Shown here in pieces: positions 1-11,695 of a stretch of DNA of 64,000 nucleotides. Source of the stretch: Larix kaempferi (taxonomy: Eukaryota > Streptophyta > Pinopsida > Pinales > Pinaceae); contig BSBM01000140.1 of assembly GCA_027924585.1 (NCBI GenBank), positions 11,423,501 through 11,487,500 of the forward strand, read 5' to 3'. Under the pieces are notes generated by a model. The model was given only the letters and a program-made list of their open reading frames with translations, was not told the origin of the DNA and searched no databases. The position numbers and the translations under genes were made by a program. The stretch's first letter is position 1. Each line of letters opens with the position of its first letter.

Positions 1-1260
1 TATAATGGACTGTTAAATCCACGGCGTAATCTGCTCACTTCAGATCTGCTATTCGGGCTTATGTTGGAAAATCCGAATCAGTTGCTTCAGAGATAGACCG
101 GCTGGTAGCTTTTGGTGATTGGACACCGTTCACCTACCTCGGATGTAATTCACCAAGGTCTTAGTAGCCACGTGAAGTTTGAACTGGCGTCCAATTACAT
201 CGACCGAATCATGGAGTTTTCACCTACTTTTCCTGGCAGCCAAATTGCTCCAATTCGCGTGGGGGTCTCCTTTAATTTCGTGGTGTTCCCCAACATGGAC
301 CCGCAATTTTTGTATCTTCTACTTGGCATGGGCAGAGGAACTAGCTATTGACAGTGATTCCCAGAAATTTGTGATTCAGAGCAGTTCTCAATCTTCTAAA
401 CACGGTTGACCATCCACGTTTCAACCTTATGATGGGCATCTTTAAAAAACACGGAAGTAATTTATGCTTGTTTGTCCACTGTTGTTTTTGGAACAGATAG
501 TCAGAACTGGGGTTTCATTAATAAATTAGGTGGTCATGCTGTTGATAAAGAGAAAAAAGTGGATCTAACACTTTTTCTCTATTATTTTATTTTCTTTTTT
601 CAAAATATGAGAGGCTTTTTGGGCCTATAAAGAGACCAGCCTGCTCCTTTGTAAACATGGAAAAACTTGGGATTTTTCTCCCCTTGAGCGTAATAGAAAA
701 AATATCATGGGATTCTTTGGATAAATTGAGAGTTCTTTTTCCCTTTGTATGCCATTTTTCTTTGTTTGCCATCTTTCATCTTGTCCGAGGTGATACCTCT
801 TTTAGTCCATTTCTCTCAATTCTTAAGCTGGGATCATATGAATAGAAGGCTAACAATCTAGCACAACTTTATTTGACTCATGTTTTTCTCTTAAGTTTTG
901 CAACTTTCAGGTGTTCTCAAGTGCAAGAGCTCTTAGTTGGTCACTACATTCACCTGGCAGCAAGGCCCATTTGAGTTCTCTTTTGACTCCATTCGCCCCT
1001 CTGATATATTGGCACTCGTCTTTCCCTGAGGATTGATCTTCCCTACTTTTCCATCACCCATTTAAAATACATCTTTTTGTTACATTTGTTTCCTAAGGCA
1101 GCCTCTTCAACTCACCTTGACCGCTTAGTGTACTTGCCTTAGCGATCCTATCTTAGGGATACCCCCTTTGAGTTGGAGAAGAGCCAACCTGAAGTGAAGA
1201 GGAGAGGAGTGTGGTGACATTGGCCTCTCTTCTGAGAGAGTTGTCATCAAACTGGTGTGT
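1..1260. other. Unassigned left flank
   Basis: I recognise no gene, RNA or repeat family here. A 79-codon open frame at 112-351 (+) and shorter frames match nothing I know and lack codon structure that would convince me. From about 540 the sequence is AT-rich with many stops. The stretch 1090-1250 is more balanced in composition and abuts the truncated reverse transcriptase at about 1262, so it may be the other side of a deletion or insertion breakpoint. It could be a decayed LTR or an intron; I cannot choose. Confidence 0.3.
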
Positions 1261-1261
1261 T

Positions 1262-2009
1262 ACATTTTGGGCTTCAACAACACGCATGCCATTTTGGGAG
1301 ACACCAGGCACAAAACTGCTTTCACAACCCCTTGGGGAGCGCTTTTGAATATCTGAGAATGCCCTTTGGTCTTACGAATGTTAGTGCCACTTTCCAATGG
1401 GCCATGGATTATGCTTTTAAGGAGTTAACAGGCAAGATCATTGAAATATACCAAGATGATTTAACTGTTTTTTCAAAAGAAAAATCTAGCCACATTAATC
1501 ATCGTAGGAAGGTTTTTGAACGGTGCAGAGAATATGGCATCTCTCTAAATCCAGCCAAGTCAGTACTAGGTATTGAAGAAGGAAAACTCTTGGGGCATAT
1601 TATAAACAAAGACGGGGTCGAGATTGACCCAGAGAGAGTTGAGGCAATAAAAAAGATACCTCTTCCTAAAAATGTCAAAGGTCTTCAATCCTTTAACGGT
1701 CATATAAATTTCATAAGAAGATTTATCCCAAACTTAGCTAAAGATGCTAAGTTTGTTTGGACTAATGAAGGAAGAGAAGCTTTTTCAAACATAAAAGATG
1801 CCATCACTAGATCACCTGTATTGGTTAGTCTTGATTACACTAAAGACTACATGGTTTTCTTTTTTGCTTCAGAGGATACAATAGCTAGTGTGTTGCTCCA
1901 GAAGAACTTCGAAGGGTTCGAGCAACCAATTGCCTTCATGAGTAGAGCATTGCAAAACTCGGAATTAAAATATACAATCATGGAAAAGCAAGACTATGCC
2001 TTAGTGTAA
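1262..2009 (+). pseudogene. pol: Ty3/gypsy reverse transcriptase and RNase H fragment
   Basis: The fragment encodes the C-terminal part of RT (palm and thumb) and the start of the gypsy RNase H. The RT box is YQDD at codons starting near 1449, followed by the conserved GISLNP and LLGH motifs of the family. RT motifs are already readable from about 1266 in another frame; a change of about 2 nt near 1338-1342 shifts the frame, so the ATG at 1257 is not a real start. The connection region is about ten residues shorter than in the element at 57129-56740. The RNase H start reads FFFASED where an active enzyme has a catalytic Asp before Ala-Ser, so this RNase H looks inactive. A TAA at 2007-2009 stops the frame, and homology resumes directly after it in the same frame. 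Confidence 0.85.
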
Positions 2010-3587
2010 TCTCTAAAGTATTTCAGAACCTACATTCGCTACTCCAAAGTTATAGGATATGTCCCCCATGCTGCAGTAAAAGACATCCTGTCCCAACAGG
2101 ATTGCTTGGGAACAAGGGGCACATGGGTATCCAAGATCCAAGAGTATGATCTAGAAATCAAGCCTACTAAACTTATAAAGGGACAAGGCCTAGCCAAAAT
2201 GTTAACCCAGAAGAATGAAGAGGCTATTGATATGAGTTGTGCAAACCATCCACCTAGTCCAAACATTACACTAGCATTACAAGAGCTTGATAACCATTGG
2301 TACTCAAACATCATATATTTTCTATTACACTTAGGTGTCCCTGATCAGCTCAAAGGACATAAGCGAAGGGCACTAAGATTAAAAGCCACTAGGTATTGCC
2401 TCACTCAGGAGGGTTTGGGTTGGAGAAACCCAAACGGTGTAATACTTAGATGTGTACATAAAGATTGTAAAAAGATCTTGACTAAGTTCCATTCAGGGTT
2501 TTGTGAGGGCCATTATGCAGCAAATACAACTGCCCATAAGATCCTTAGAGCTGGGTACTATTGGCCAACTATTTTTGCAAATGTATACAAACATGTCAAG
2601 TATTGCCAAGAATGTCAACTTTTCACAGGAAAGCCTAAATTGGCTGCTTTACCCCTTACACCAATAGTTGTCATTGCCCCCTTTCAACAATGGGGCCTTG
2701 ACTTTATCGGGAAATTCAAGAACAACTCTAGCAATGGATTTTGTTGGATTCTCACCACAACCGACTACTTCACCAAGTGGGTAGAGGCCATACCCACCAA
2801 AGCAACCACGGAAAAGATTATCATGGACTTCATTGAGGACAAGATCATCACCCGATTCGGCACTTCTTTAAAAATAACAACCGATAATGCCAAGGCTTTC
2901 AGCTCAACAGAAATGAATGACTTTTGTTTCAAGTATGGCATTATCCTATCACATTCTTTCGATTATTATCCACAGGGTAATGGGCTTGATGAGTCATCAA
3001 ACAAGAACTTAATGACCATCTTAAAGAAAATTGTGGGTGACAATATAAGGTCTTGGAATAGCAAAATCAAGTATGCACTATGGGCAGATAGGATCACAAA
3101 GAAAAATTCTATTGGAAAGTCTCCCTTTGAGCTTGTTTATGGTATCACAGCAACCTTACCACTCAGCATGCAAATACCCATTTTCAAGATGTTAAGTGGT
3201 TATAATGCGAAGAAGTTAGAATTAGAGGATAGAGCCAACCAGATAATTGAACTTGATGAAAGTAGAAGGACATCACTAGATAAAATGTTAACACATCAGG
3301 AAAGTATGAAGACCACCTTTGACAAGTCAACTAAGCCGAGATCCTTCCAAGTGGGAGATACTGTTCTCTTATGGGACAAAGGAAGGGAAAAGCTTGGGAG
3401 GCATGGAAAATTCAACAGCCTTTGGAAAGGCCCTTTTATTATATGCAACTTGGCCGGAAAAAATTCCTTCTTACTAAATACCATGGATGGAGACATGTTG
3501 CCATTGCCTATGAATGGGCAAGAACTAAAGCCCTTTTATCGAAACAACATCCAAAATGACCAAGGGGTTATCTTAGGACTTCTCTAA
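2010..3587 (+). pseudogene. pol: Ty3/gypsy RNase H tail and integrase
   Basis: This continues the same reading frame after the TAA at 2007-2009. An ATG at 2106 opens 493 codons, but homology starts at 2010, so that ATG is not a natural start. Counting from 2106, the integrase zinc-binding His/Cys set is H129, H136, C167, C170. The catalytic triad is D199, D260 and E296, with 35 residues between the last two, as in the D,D(35)E integrase family. The C-terminal part carries the usual WDKGREK-type segment. All catalytic residues are present, so the integrase looks intact although the polyprotein is cut upstream. It ends at TAA 3585-3587. Confidence 0.85.
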
Positions 3588-3935
3588 ACCTTATCTTGAT
3601 GTACCTTTATGTATTTTATGTTGTTGTACCTTTATGTATTCTATTTTTGTTGTATATTTATGTATTATAGCTTTTGTACATTAAATTGTTGTATCATATT
3701 TCATGTATATGTTCGAAAAAAGAGAAGAAAATATTTTATTTTTATGTACCTTGATTTGAAAAAAAAGAAAAAGCAAAAAATATTTTTGTTGGTATTTCAT
3801 TTTGGCACTATTTATCATGAACATGTGGAACTAAGACACTTTTGTTTCCATGCAGGAAACTAATGTTCTGGGATTCTCGAACACTTTGTTTGATCCATAG
3901 ATCAAGCAAGTGCCCATCCCGCAATTGGAGCCAAA
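3588..3935 (+). other. 3' untranslated spacer with primer-like tract
   Basis: This AT-rich spacer lies between the pol stop and the LTR and has no gene. It contains repeats of a TTTATGTA-type word at 3606-3670. The last 11 bases before the LTR (TTGGAGCCAAA, 3925-3935) parallel CTGGAGCCAGA next to the 3' LTR of the minus-strand element, which suggests a conserved plus-strand priming site. The tract is less purine-rich than usual. Confidence 0.5.
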
Positions 3936-5040
3936 TGTTACCAACTTTTTTGTACCATAGTTGGATTATCTGAAGAGCCGCCATTTGACAAACATGATAA
4001 GTGTTTGTATTCCAGTGTATTAGATGATCCATCCTTTGTGCCTAGCCAGTTTTGGCTAGTCAGTTTTGTTTTTCAGTCGACATGACCATGGCCCCACGGG
4101 GTTTGTAATAAAGTGTGCTAGTAGGATTCTGAGTGCCTCGGTTCCCCATAACTTGGTTAAGCAACTAAGGTATTCCAGGGAGTTTTTTCCCTTGTCAATT
4201 ATACTTTGCCTATAGCCAAGCTATAATCGATGAGGTTCTCTCCCGCTTCCTCCAAAGCTGGAATGCCCGATTTTGAAAATTTTAGCCATGGGGGGTTAGT
4301 AGAGTCCAACTGATGTATATAAGCCTACTAGACACTATTAGAATAGGTTTTGGTCATGTCCTAGGGCACTAGGACCCTCCAAAAAAATTTTACCAGGTCC
4401 TTCTGTTTTGAGTTTTTTAATTATTTTAATTTTTTAATAAATTTTTCCATAGTTTAAATGGAAAAATTTGAATTTGTGATATGTCAGTCATTCGGGATCT
4501 AATTTCAGTGATTGAAGGCTTGAACCTTAAGCCAAAAATCATTCATGATCCCCGAACCAGTTTATCCTAACCTTCGGATGTCAATTCAGCCTCATTTAAT
4601 AATTTCTCAAAAAAGTCAATTACATAGAAATTATTAATTAAAATAATAAAAAATAAATATTTGGAGATAATCCAAATCTCTCCAAAATAATCCAAATGGA
4701 TTAAAATAAAAGGCTAATTGACATGGCAATGGGCATTAATGAAGGTTTCAGTCATCTCCAATCAACTTCAGTGAAATATCTAGTCAACACAAGTGATTAA
4801 CTCCAAGAGAAATTCGCTCCATGCATGCAAAACTCAATTTAGTGATGTGGAGGAGTTATTAAATGAGAGTGTGGTTAGTTTTGAGTTGCATTGAATGGGA
4901 GTGGGGGCGCCTTGCCTAGGTGCCAAGCTATGTGTTGATTAGATTATGATTGAGATTTGATGGAATTCGATTTGATGTCAAGACCATTGGATCTCTCCTC
5001 CCATGCCAATTCGATTTAGGGTAGATGTAGTCTAGTTTTG

Positions 5041-5158
5041 TTATATAATGAGGGCTTCTCTCCTCATTCTTCATGGATATTTGGATGTAAGATTACTCTG
5101 CACAATTTGTAACAAGCTTTGGCTTTATATTGAAATAAAAAAATCGACTTTGGAGGTC
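5041..5158 (+). promoter_or_regulatory. LTR-B1 core promoter and poly(A) region
   Basis: A TATA-like box (TTATATAATG at 5041-5050) is followed about 90 bp later by AATAAA (5134-5139) and then GACTTTGGAGGTC (5146-5158). The same order and spacing occur in copy B2 (47451, 47533, 47548) and in the diverged copy B3 (29396, 29475, 29489). This fits a short R region, with transcription starting after the TATA box and the transcript ending after AATAAA. Confidence 0.55.
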
Positions 5159-7133
5159 CATGAGCTCTCATTCTTTGGTGTGATTTCATCTCTTGTTGAG
5201 GTGACATCTTTTCTAAACTCATCTCTCAATTTTGCAAAGTGTATCATCAATTGCTAGCTTAGGAGGGCTATTTTTAGCACAGTAGAATAGCCATTTGTAG
5301 TCTCAAATTAGTTGTTTATGCAAAATTTATCAAGATCTAAGTGGGCATGAGTGGTCAGTTATACAAATTGTTGATTTAGTCTTGATCTTTCTAGCATACT
5401 AGCATTGTTGATCTCACTTGTTGGTTGAGTTGTATGTATTGTGATTAGGTGTTGCTAAAGTGAAGAGGGGTGAGAGCTCGGTTGCATCAAACCCATGCTT
5501 CATCTTCAAGCTTTGATTTAAAACCTTGTGGTTGCAGGATCTACAAAATCTCAAATCTTTCATCTAAAGAAGGCTAGGAAGAGCTCTTCTCAAATATTCC
5601 ATCCATCAAAACATTTTATCTAAACCTGGTTACCTAGATCTAAAGGCTTCTTTTCTTCAATCCCTCCACTTTCTCCGTGAGTCTTTGTCTTTGAGTGCTC
5701 GTCTTTTCTTCTAAGCCATAGCTCCTCCTTCTTACCTTGTCAACCTTCTCCTCTTTGCTCTCGTCCACCCTCCTCTTCCCTCTCTTTTAGCTCTCGTTTT
5801 GGCCTTAGCTCCTCTTATCCATCCTCTCATTTCCCTTCAAACTCCCCCTCCACTTACCCTTTCGTTTTCTCTTTTAGATCCTCCCCCCAACCTTGCTTTC
5901 TCTCCTTTGTTCCTTTCGTCCCCCATCCTCTTCCTCTCCTCCTTCTCGTCCATCTCCATTTAGGGCTCCCTCCACCTTTCGTTTTTCCCCTTGTTTTCTC
6001 CAAGCTACCCTTTCGTTTCCCCTTGGGTGTTTCCCCAAGTCTCCTTTCGTCCACCTTTTATTTATTCCTTAAACACATCAAAAAGCAAAGCAAGGTTTGA
6101 GTTAAACAGTTAGTAGTTTCTTTCTTAGAAAAAGCAAGTAGTTAGATCTCATTTAGTTTACATTTGCATTGTTTAGATCTAGTTCTTTTATTAAAGATAG
6201 TTACTTACTTGCACTTGTTAGATCTTAGTTAGTATTTGCATCTAGTTTATTTGTTAGTCATACTTGCATCTTTGATCTCATTGTTAAGTTAGGCTTGCAA
6301 TGCTTTGTCTTCAACTTCCTAGTTTAGATCTTAAGTTTAAATTTCTTTTGATTAACATCTAATGGGTTCCATGTTGAGTTGATTTAAGCTTGTGTAGGTA
6401 TTTTCAAGGAGAAGAAAGACTTGAAAAAACAAGATTCAAAGAAGATGAAGAGCAAAACCCAAAGAGGAAAACTGAACCAATAAGAAGATTCAAAATCAAT
6501 GAAGAGGATGATAACCATGAAGATATAAAACCACTCTCCTTTGTAAAAGCCATTAAGGGCTTCTACATATTGTTTCCATAGTTGTTTTATTTCTTTCAAA
6601 AGACCTTTCAAGGGTTTCATTCCCAAAGGCACTTGTAACTCAGTTAATAAAAAGGCTAGGTGGGACAAGGCCTCCCACACTTTGGTTTCTTTTTCCCCAT
6701 TTGGGGAAGAGTGTTTTGGTGCCTTCTTTAGCTTAGTTTTGTGTCAATCTTCTAGATCTATTTTTCAAATCTTGTACTTAGAATAATTCTCTTCCAAGTT
6801 TTGCCTTGAGAAAGTAGTTTGGGATTTGATCCCAACAGCCACATAGTTTTGTGGCTACTTCTCTTTCCCCATTTGCATCCTTGTGGACATCCAGCTAGCA
6901 GGAAGGTTTTTGGGACTAGTGGTTCTAGTGGTCACCTTGTTCCAATGTTGATCCCACCTTGTTTGTTTATTTCTTGGTTTGTTGTTTGATTTGGCCTTGT
7001 TTTTTCTCTCCCATTTGTTTTTCCTTTCATTGCTTGTTTACTTTGGAAAACGTGCACTTTCTTTGCGTACAATCTGCCTCTATTTTTAACAAAGAACAAA
7101 GCCTCTTGAACTTGCAATAACCCAAGCCAAGAG

Positions 7134-7250
7134 CACTCTCTGTAGGAGAGCATATTAATATTGCATCTTCCTTGCATTAGGCATATAGAATCGCTAAGTC
7201 TCTTGACCCTTGTCATAAGACAAAGTCGAGAGCACTCTCTGTCGAAGAGC
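7134..7250 (+). other. Duplicated CTCTC/GAGAG hairpin pair in LTR-B1
   Basis: Two similar blocks of about 50 bp, each with a CTCTTGA word followed by a short stem-loop, lie here. The stems are CTCTC-TGTAG-GAGAG near 7136-7150 and CTCTC-TGTCG-AAGAG near 7235-7249, the second with one mismatch. Copy B2 has the same pair at 49560-49680. Confidence 0.5.
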
Positions 7251-7340
7251 TGAACTGTGTGCTCTAATAATAATAAAATTTCCAACTCACATCCCCTTAA
7301 TAAATTTATCTTGGTTGCTATCCGACACCCGTATGCTCTG

Positions 7341-7358
7341 CCAACCTGAAAAGGTTGG
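7341..7358 (+). other. Conserved GAAA-loop hairpin in LTR-B1
   Basis: CCAACCTGAAAAGGTTGG forms a perfect 7-bp stem closed by a GAAA tetraloop. It sits in a 46-bp block identical to copy B2 (hairpin at 49769-49786), although the LTRs are clearly diverged around it. Confidence 0.6.
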
Positions 7359-7776
7359 GCTAGTACTCAGGAAGGTGTTGGATTTGATAATTTTCGATAA
7401 TATAATAAAATTTTCACTCCCACAACCAACGAACTAGCGTTGCTTTTTTCGAGACATACTCAGGTAGTGGAGAAAGTTCCTAAACCTGGTGGGGCCGGAA
7501 GTTTCTGTTGTCTAGATATCGAAGTGGTTAATTCTTAAGACACCTACTCCTTGACATTTGGGCAGACCGACATACCATTAGAAGGGGAAGCCACTGAAAG
7601 CATACCTTTCCGATCTTTTGCTTACCTTGTTGTTCTTACCCTAATAATCAAGACCATTAAAACTTTTAATTTACCACGATAATTTGCACAACGATCGCAC
7701 GAACAGCTACAATTGAGACTCGCATTTTAGCATCCCCAAGCACTACACTTGTTTGACTCCATTTTGGCACTGGTCA

Positions 7777-8094
7777 TTTTATATTTATGCTTCAATTAAG
7801 TTGGGCCATTTGTCCATTGGATTTTATATTTGGAACTTATTTATCTGTGGATGCTTCTTATTTTCGCCAAGTCTTTCATATATTGTTTCGCAATGTGGAT
7901 TGCATTTTACCTTGTGTTTCATTTAAAGTAAATTTGTGATCTTCCATCTTTGAAACTCCTAAACAACATCCATCCGCATCACCATACACTAAAAACATTA
8001 AAACACATTGAGCCATAGTAAACTCTTTGTAGGGACTAGCCCCCTTGGCTTCGTTAGGAGTTAGCCTAAACGGAGGCGCTGGGATTCAGGTGAC
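7777..8094. other. Unassigned spacer
   Basis: No gene is visible between the LTR-B tail and the LTR-A copy at 8100. The end of the spacer (8030-8094) has a word set (GGGACTAGCCC, then GGCGC) that loosely recurs at 19678-19735, which may mark a further old repeat. Confidence 0.3.
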
Positions 8095-8099
8095 AGTAC

Positions 8100-8671
8100 T
8101 GTTATCACCTAAACTGTAGTTACCCCTATGGATGTATCCACTCATGGATGTCAATAGGGAAGGGCAACTCAAAAGGTACAACCACGATCACCTCGACCTC
8201 CAATATATGGTTTTCACGCCAGTCGAGGCAACCTTCACTTTATGTTATCTAGCCCAGACAACAAAGGGGGGGACCCAATCTACTCCCGACAGGAGAGATC
8301 AAAACAAAGACACCAAATCAAGCTATTTCTAAGTGAAGTAAGGTGTATGGTTTATCCTAGACCTTAGGATGAAGTCACAAGACAAGTGAGGGGTTCAATG
8401 ACTATAGCTTTGGTTCATTATTTGATGTGAGAGTGACTTATGATTTGTGAAATAGGATCCGTACAAATGGTATAATGGCTACATCGGTCATCTCTCTGAG
8501 TGTCCTGAGACTCAGTCATGGCATGGGGAATATATACTGTTGTCCAAAATCTGATAGTGATCCAATATAGATGCTCATCTCAGCATCTCAAATGTAAGGG
8601 AACTGGTTGAATAGTGTACTGGCATCAGAAAAATAATATATGGTATCCCGGCTACTATATATGTGATAACA
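8100..8671 (-). mobile_element. Internally deleted solo LTR, family A, copy A1
   Basis: The segment starts TGTTATCACC and ends GATAACA, the inverted termini of LTR family A. It is flanked by a perfect 5-bp duplication AGTAC (8095-8099 and 8672-8676). The first 340 bp match the low-coordinate end of copies A2 and A6, including the GTAGTT-CCCCTA block and the TGCCAATCGAGGCA-like block. The last 230 bp match their high-coordinate end. The middle of about 3.9 kb is missing. It is more diverged than the other copies, so it is an older insertion. The orientation of the termini puts it on the minus strand. Confidence 0.8.
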
Positions 8672-10233
8672 AGTACCTGGCTCATTGCTTTCCCCCAAGG
8701 CCACACTTTCCCCACTTGTAGTGAGGGAACAACTTTCGAAAGATTTCTGCTGCTGGTGTGCATCTCAGCGGACAACAGACCCCATTTTAAACTAAGAAAT
8801 ATGTTATAGAGACATACATGATATTTTTAAATTTGGAATTTCATACTCTAAAACACATTAGAAACAAACTAGATGTGATGTTTGGCTTATCATATTAAAT
8901 CAATGTTCCTTCACGGATGCACCTCCTAATTTTATGTTGAGCAAAACCATAATTTCCCCACATGGGAACTCAAAGAGAGAAAAAGGTGCACCTATTAGTG
9001 GTCAAAGTTGATCATGTCAAGAAAAGTAATGTCTAGGTAAACTTATCATATCAAATCAATGTTTCTTCATGGACACAGCTCCCCACATGTAACTCCAAGA
9101 GTGAAAAAGCACACCTCCTAGTGGTAAAAGTTGATTGTATAAAGATGCATAAAATATATCCACTCTCTCCAATTAGCTCACTCCTCAAGGCAATCTTGAC
9201 CAATGTGCAAAAGATCTTCTCCAAAAATAGGGCAAGCTAGTTCAATATCACTTCAACTCTCAACAAGGTGAAACAAGTTCTAAAGTGGAAAGGGACTTAT
9301 TCGAAGGTGCAAGTGGAACCATCTAGTGGAACAAAACCCCTATAAAAATGTGAATAAGGATTAGTGAGTGGACAAATGTGAATGGATAGTGGATTAAGAT
9401 GAATGACTAGGGCACATGCATAACTAACCTCTCAACCCACGTACAAGCACTCAATCACCTCCTCAACATGTGTGCCAATGGATAAGGATGAAACATAGTC
9501 AAACTAGGATGGCACGTGTGAGTGTGAAAGGGCCAAAACGATACCCAACAATTTGATGAAGAGGACAACCACTAACATGAGAAAAATGCCTCCACCAAGA
9601 AGAAAAGATACTTGATACAAACTAAAGCAACCTCCACCAATAGTACAAACATAACCAATCCATGTAGATGAAAGTGAAAAGGCATGACAAATTGATTATG
9701 CAAGGTCATTTTCCATGAAAATCACATACTCCCAACTGCCCAAGGTGGTAGCACCAAGGAAAGCATGTGCACCATGATAATGCCCATTATCTGAAACTGT
9801 TCCATATAAAATCCATAGGTGTCATCCTGTCAAGTGTCATGAAAAAAGGTCATCCAGCACCCCATAAAAAATAAGGTGTGACTGAGTATTTTCAAAACTG
9901 CTATATGCTTGGAAAATGTCACCCAAGGGTTGTGGTATTGATGTAGACTTGAATGGTATTTATTTTCTTGGTTTCCTTGTGAAATTGGGTTCAAAACTAT
10001 GTTGCATGAAACTCCTAAAATGTCCATGTAACGTTACCAAAAACTCACGAAAACTCTGAAAATTCTCGAAAACTTATGGGAAACCTCCAAAGGCCCATGA
10101 GCAGTTTGGGACCCATAGGAAATCTAAAAAACCCTAGTTTATGGAAAAAGGAAACAAATTAACCTCTAAATCATTTCTAAACCTACCTACAAATTAACCT
10201 CATACTTATTTTACAGTGCTAGATAATATGTTA

Positions 10234-10284
<51 letters not shown>

Positions 10285-11690
10285 TCCTCGTGTTGTACCC
10301 CTTTTGGGGGAGCTGTGTTTCCAAGCATTCCTATTTCCGAAACTTGTACACATTTCCACGTTTCGTGCAACTTAGGTTCAAAATAAGTGACATATTGCTA
10401 TTTTAAATTCATAATTTGAGACTCAACTCTACAGCTGGAAGTTCAAATTAAATATATACACCAAACCTCAAAGTTGAGGCGAAATTTTGAAATTTGCAAT
10501 AAAAGATGAATTCCCAACATTTCTATGAGTTAGAAATGGACTCTAAAATTAATAATTGCTTCACATTCACATGCTCCAATTATTATTATGCTCTAATAAC
10601 ATGTTGGACATTTGATGACAAATACCATAAATAAAATGATATGATAAATCATTTTACTATTCAAGGAGTCATCATATACAGTATGCTTATTCATTATCAT
10701 GTGGTTTATAATACCTATCTCATCTAACTATTCTCAACTAATAACACTATATGATTAATAACTCTATTAAAGTCACTTAACATATTAGGACTTCATTACA
10801 TTAATTGATAATATTGGAATATTAAGTCTACAGCAGTGATCTCTCTCTTTGGAAGCATTTTGTATGGCATGTATTATATGCAAGTTTAATACTAGTTAAA
10901 CAACGAGAGGGAAAATAGTTGTTCCCCAGCTAATTAGGATTTCCTAATGATATTTGACCTCGAGACTTAACTCATAATCTAGTCATAAAGCATATGATCA
11001 TATACTGATATATCAGTCTTGACAACCACATCCATAAGTCACGAAGATGAAAAATACATTAGGAAACAAAATATAAGTTATAACACAATGACCAACTTGA
11101 GGCCAACAAGCTAGGGACCACGAAAATAGAAGCATAAGCCTATTATGATCTTCATAATTAACCTGAGTGTCGAGTCACTTCAGCAATATATACTTACCCT
11201 ACAATAAATCTTGAGTTAACGTGAAAAGCAACATAAATTACGGAGTTAATGGCTCAAGGAAAACAATTGACAGTGACTATGTTAGAAGGGTTATAAAACA
11301 TTAAAACATAAATTTATGGAGATATAAAGACCTCAGACACAATTTATTGTAGAATAGGACAAGTTTACGAAAGAGAATTGCAAGAAAATCTTAAAAAGCC
11401 ATAGCACCGCATCCAAGGGTATTAGTCTGCACGTAAAAAGTTTATACATGGACACATAAGTAGTCATAATAAGGAATTATATTCACATTACAAATAGAAT
11501 AGGGCTAAAGTAAATCACGCAGATTTATGCATGTGCTGAAACATTCTAACAACAACACCAAACAGAAATAACAATAAAACCAAGTGATAACCACCTACCA
11601 CTGAGGGTATATACTATAAATAGTTTAATAAAGCCCCACGTAGTGAAACTTAATTGTTACGATGGTACCAGTACCAGCGCACATGTAAAG
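8672..11690. other. Unassigned AT-rich region
   Basis: No gene is visible. An imperfect direct repeat of about 100-130 bp (about 8885-9010 and 9042-9145), sharing CTTATCATATTAAATCAATG-like words, shows local duplication. A run of AT dinucleotides occupies 10236-10280. The remainder is AT-rich with stops in all frames. Confidence 0.4.
10236..10280. repeat. (AT)n microsatellite
   Basis: About 22 uninterrupted AT dinucleotides, ending at TGTTTCC. Confidence 0.9.
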
Positions 11691-11695
11691 GTGCC

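Larger units (their letters stand above)
1262..7776 (+). mobile_element. Truncated Ty3/gypsy element (3' half plus 3' LTR)
   Basis: This is the 3' half of a Ty3/gypsy retrotransposon. It begins inside reverse transcriptase and continues through RNase H and integrase to 3587, a 348-bp untranslated spacer, and a 3.84-kb LTR of family B starting TGTTACC at 3936. The LTR is preceded by TTGGAGCCAAA, which matches the sequence in front of the 3' LTR of the minus-strand element at 54623, so this is probably the plus-strand primer region. The 5' LTR, leader and protease are missing. The protein is a close relative of the element at 55166-59929 (same YQDD RT box and integrase motifs) although the LTRs belong to different families. 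Confidence 0.85.
3936..7776 (+). repeat. LTR of family B, copy B1 (3' LTR)
   Basis: This long LTR aligns along most of its length with 45980-50179. Shared landmarks in order are: TGTTACC start; a block with GACATGACCATGGCCCCA near 4079; a TATA-like box at 5041; AATAAA and GACTTTGGAGGTC at 5134-5158; a CT-rich tract of about 400 bp at 5640-6060; paired hairpins at 7134-7250; a GAAA-loop hairpin at 7341-7358; and the tail GGCACTGGTC ending near 7776. The exact 3' end is uncertain because GGCACTGGTC also follows the other family members. No reading frame inside it is believable as a gene. Confidence 0.75.

Noticed and set aside
7325-7380. Possible 5S rRNA-like (Cassandra-type) sequence in LTR-B
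   Set aside because: GGGCTAGTACT resembles part of 5S rRNA, but only about 11 bases match and no box A or full fold is present.
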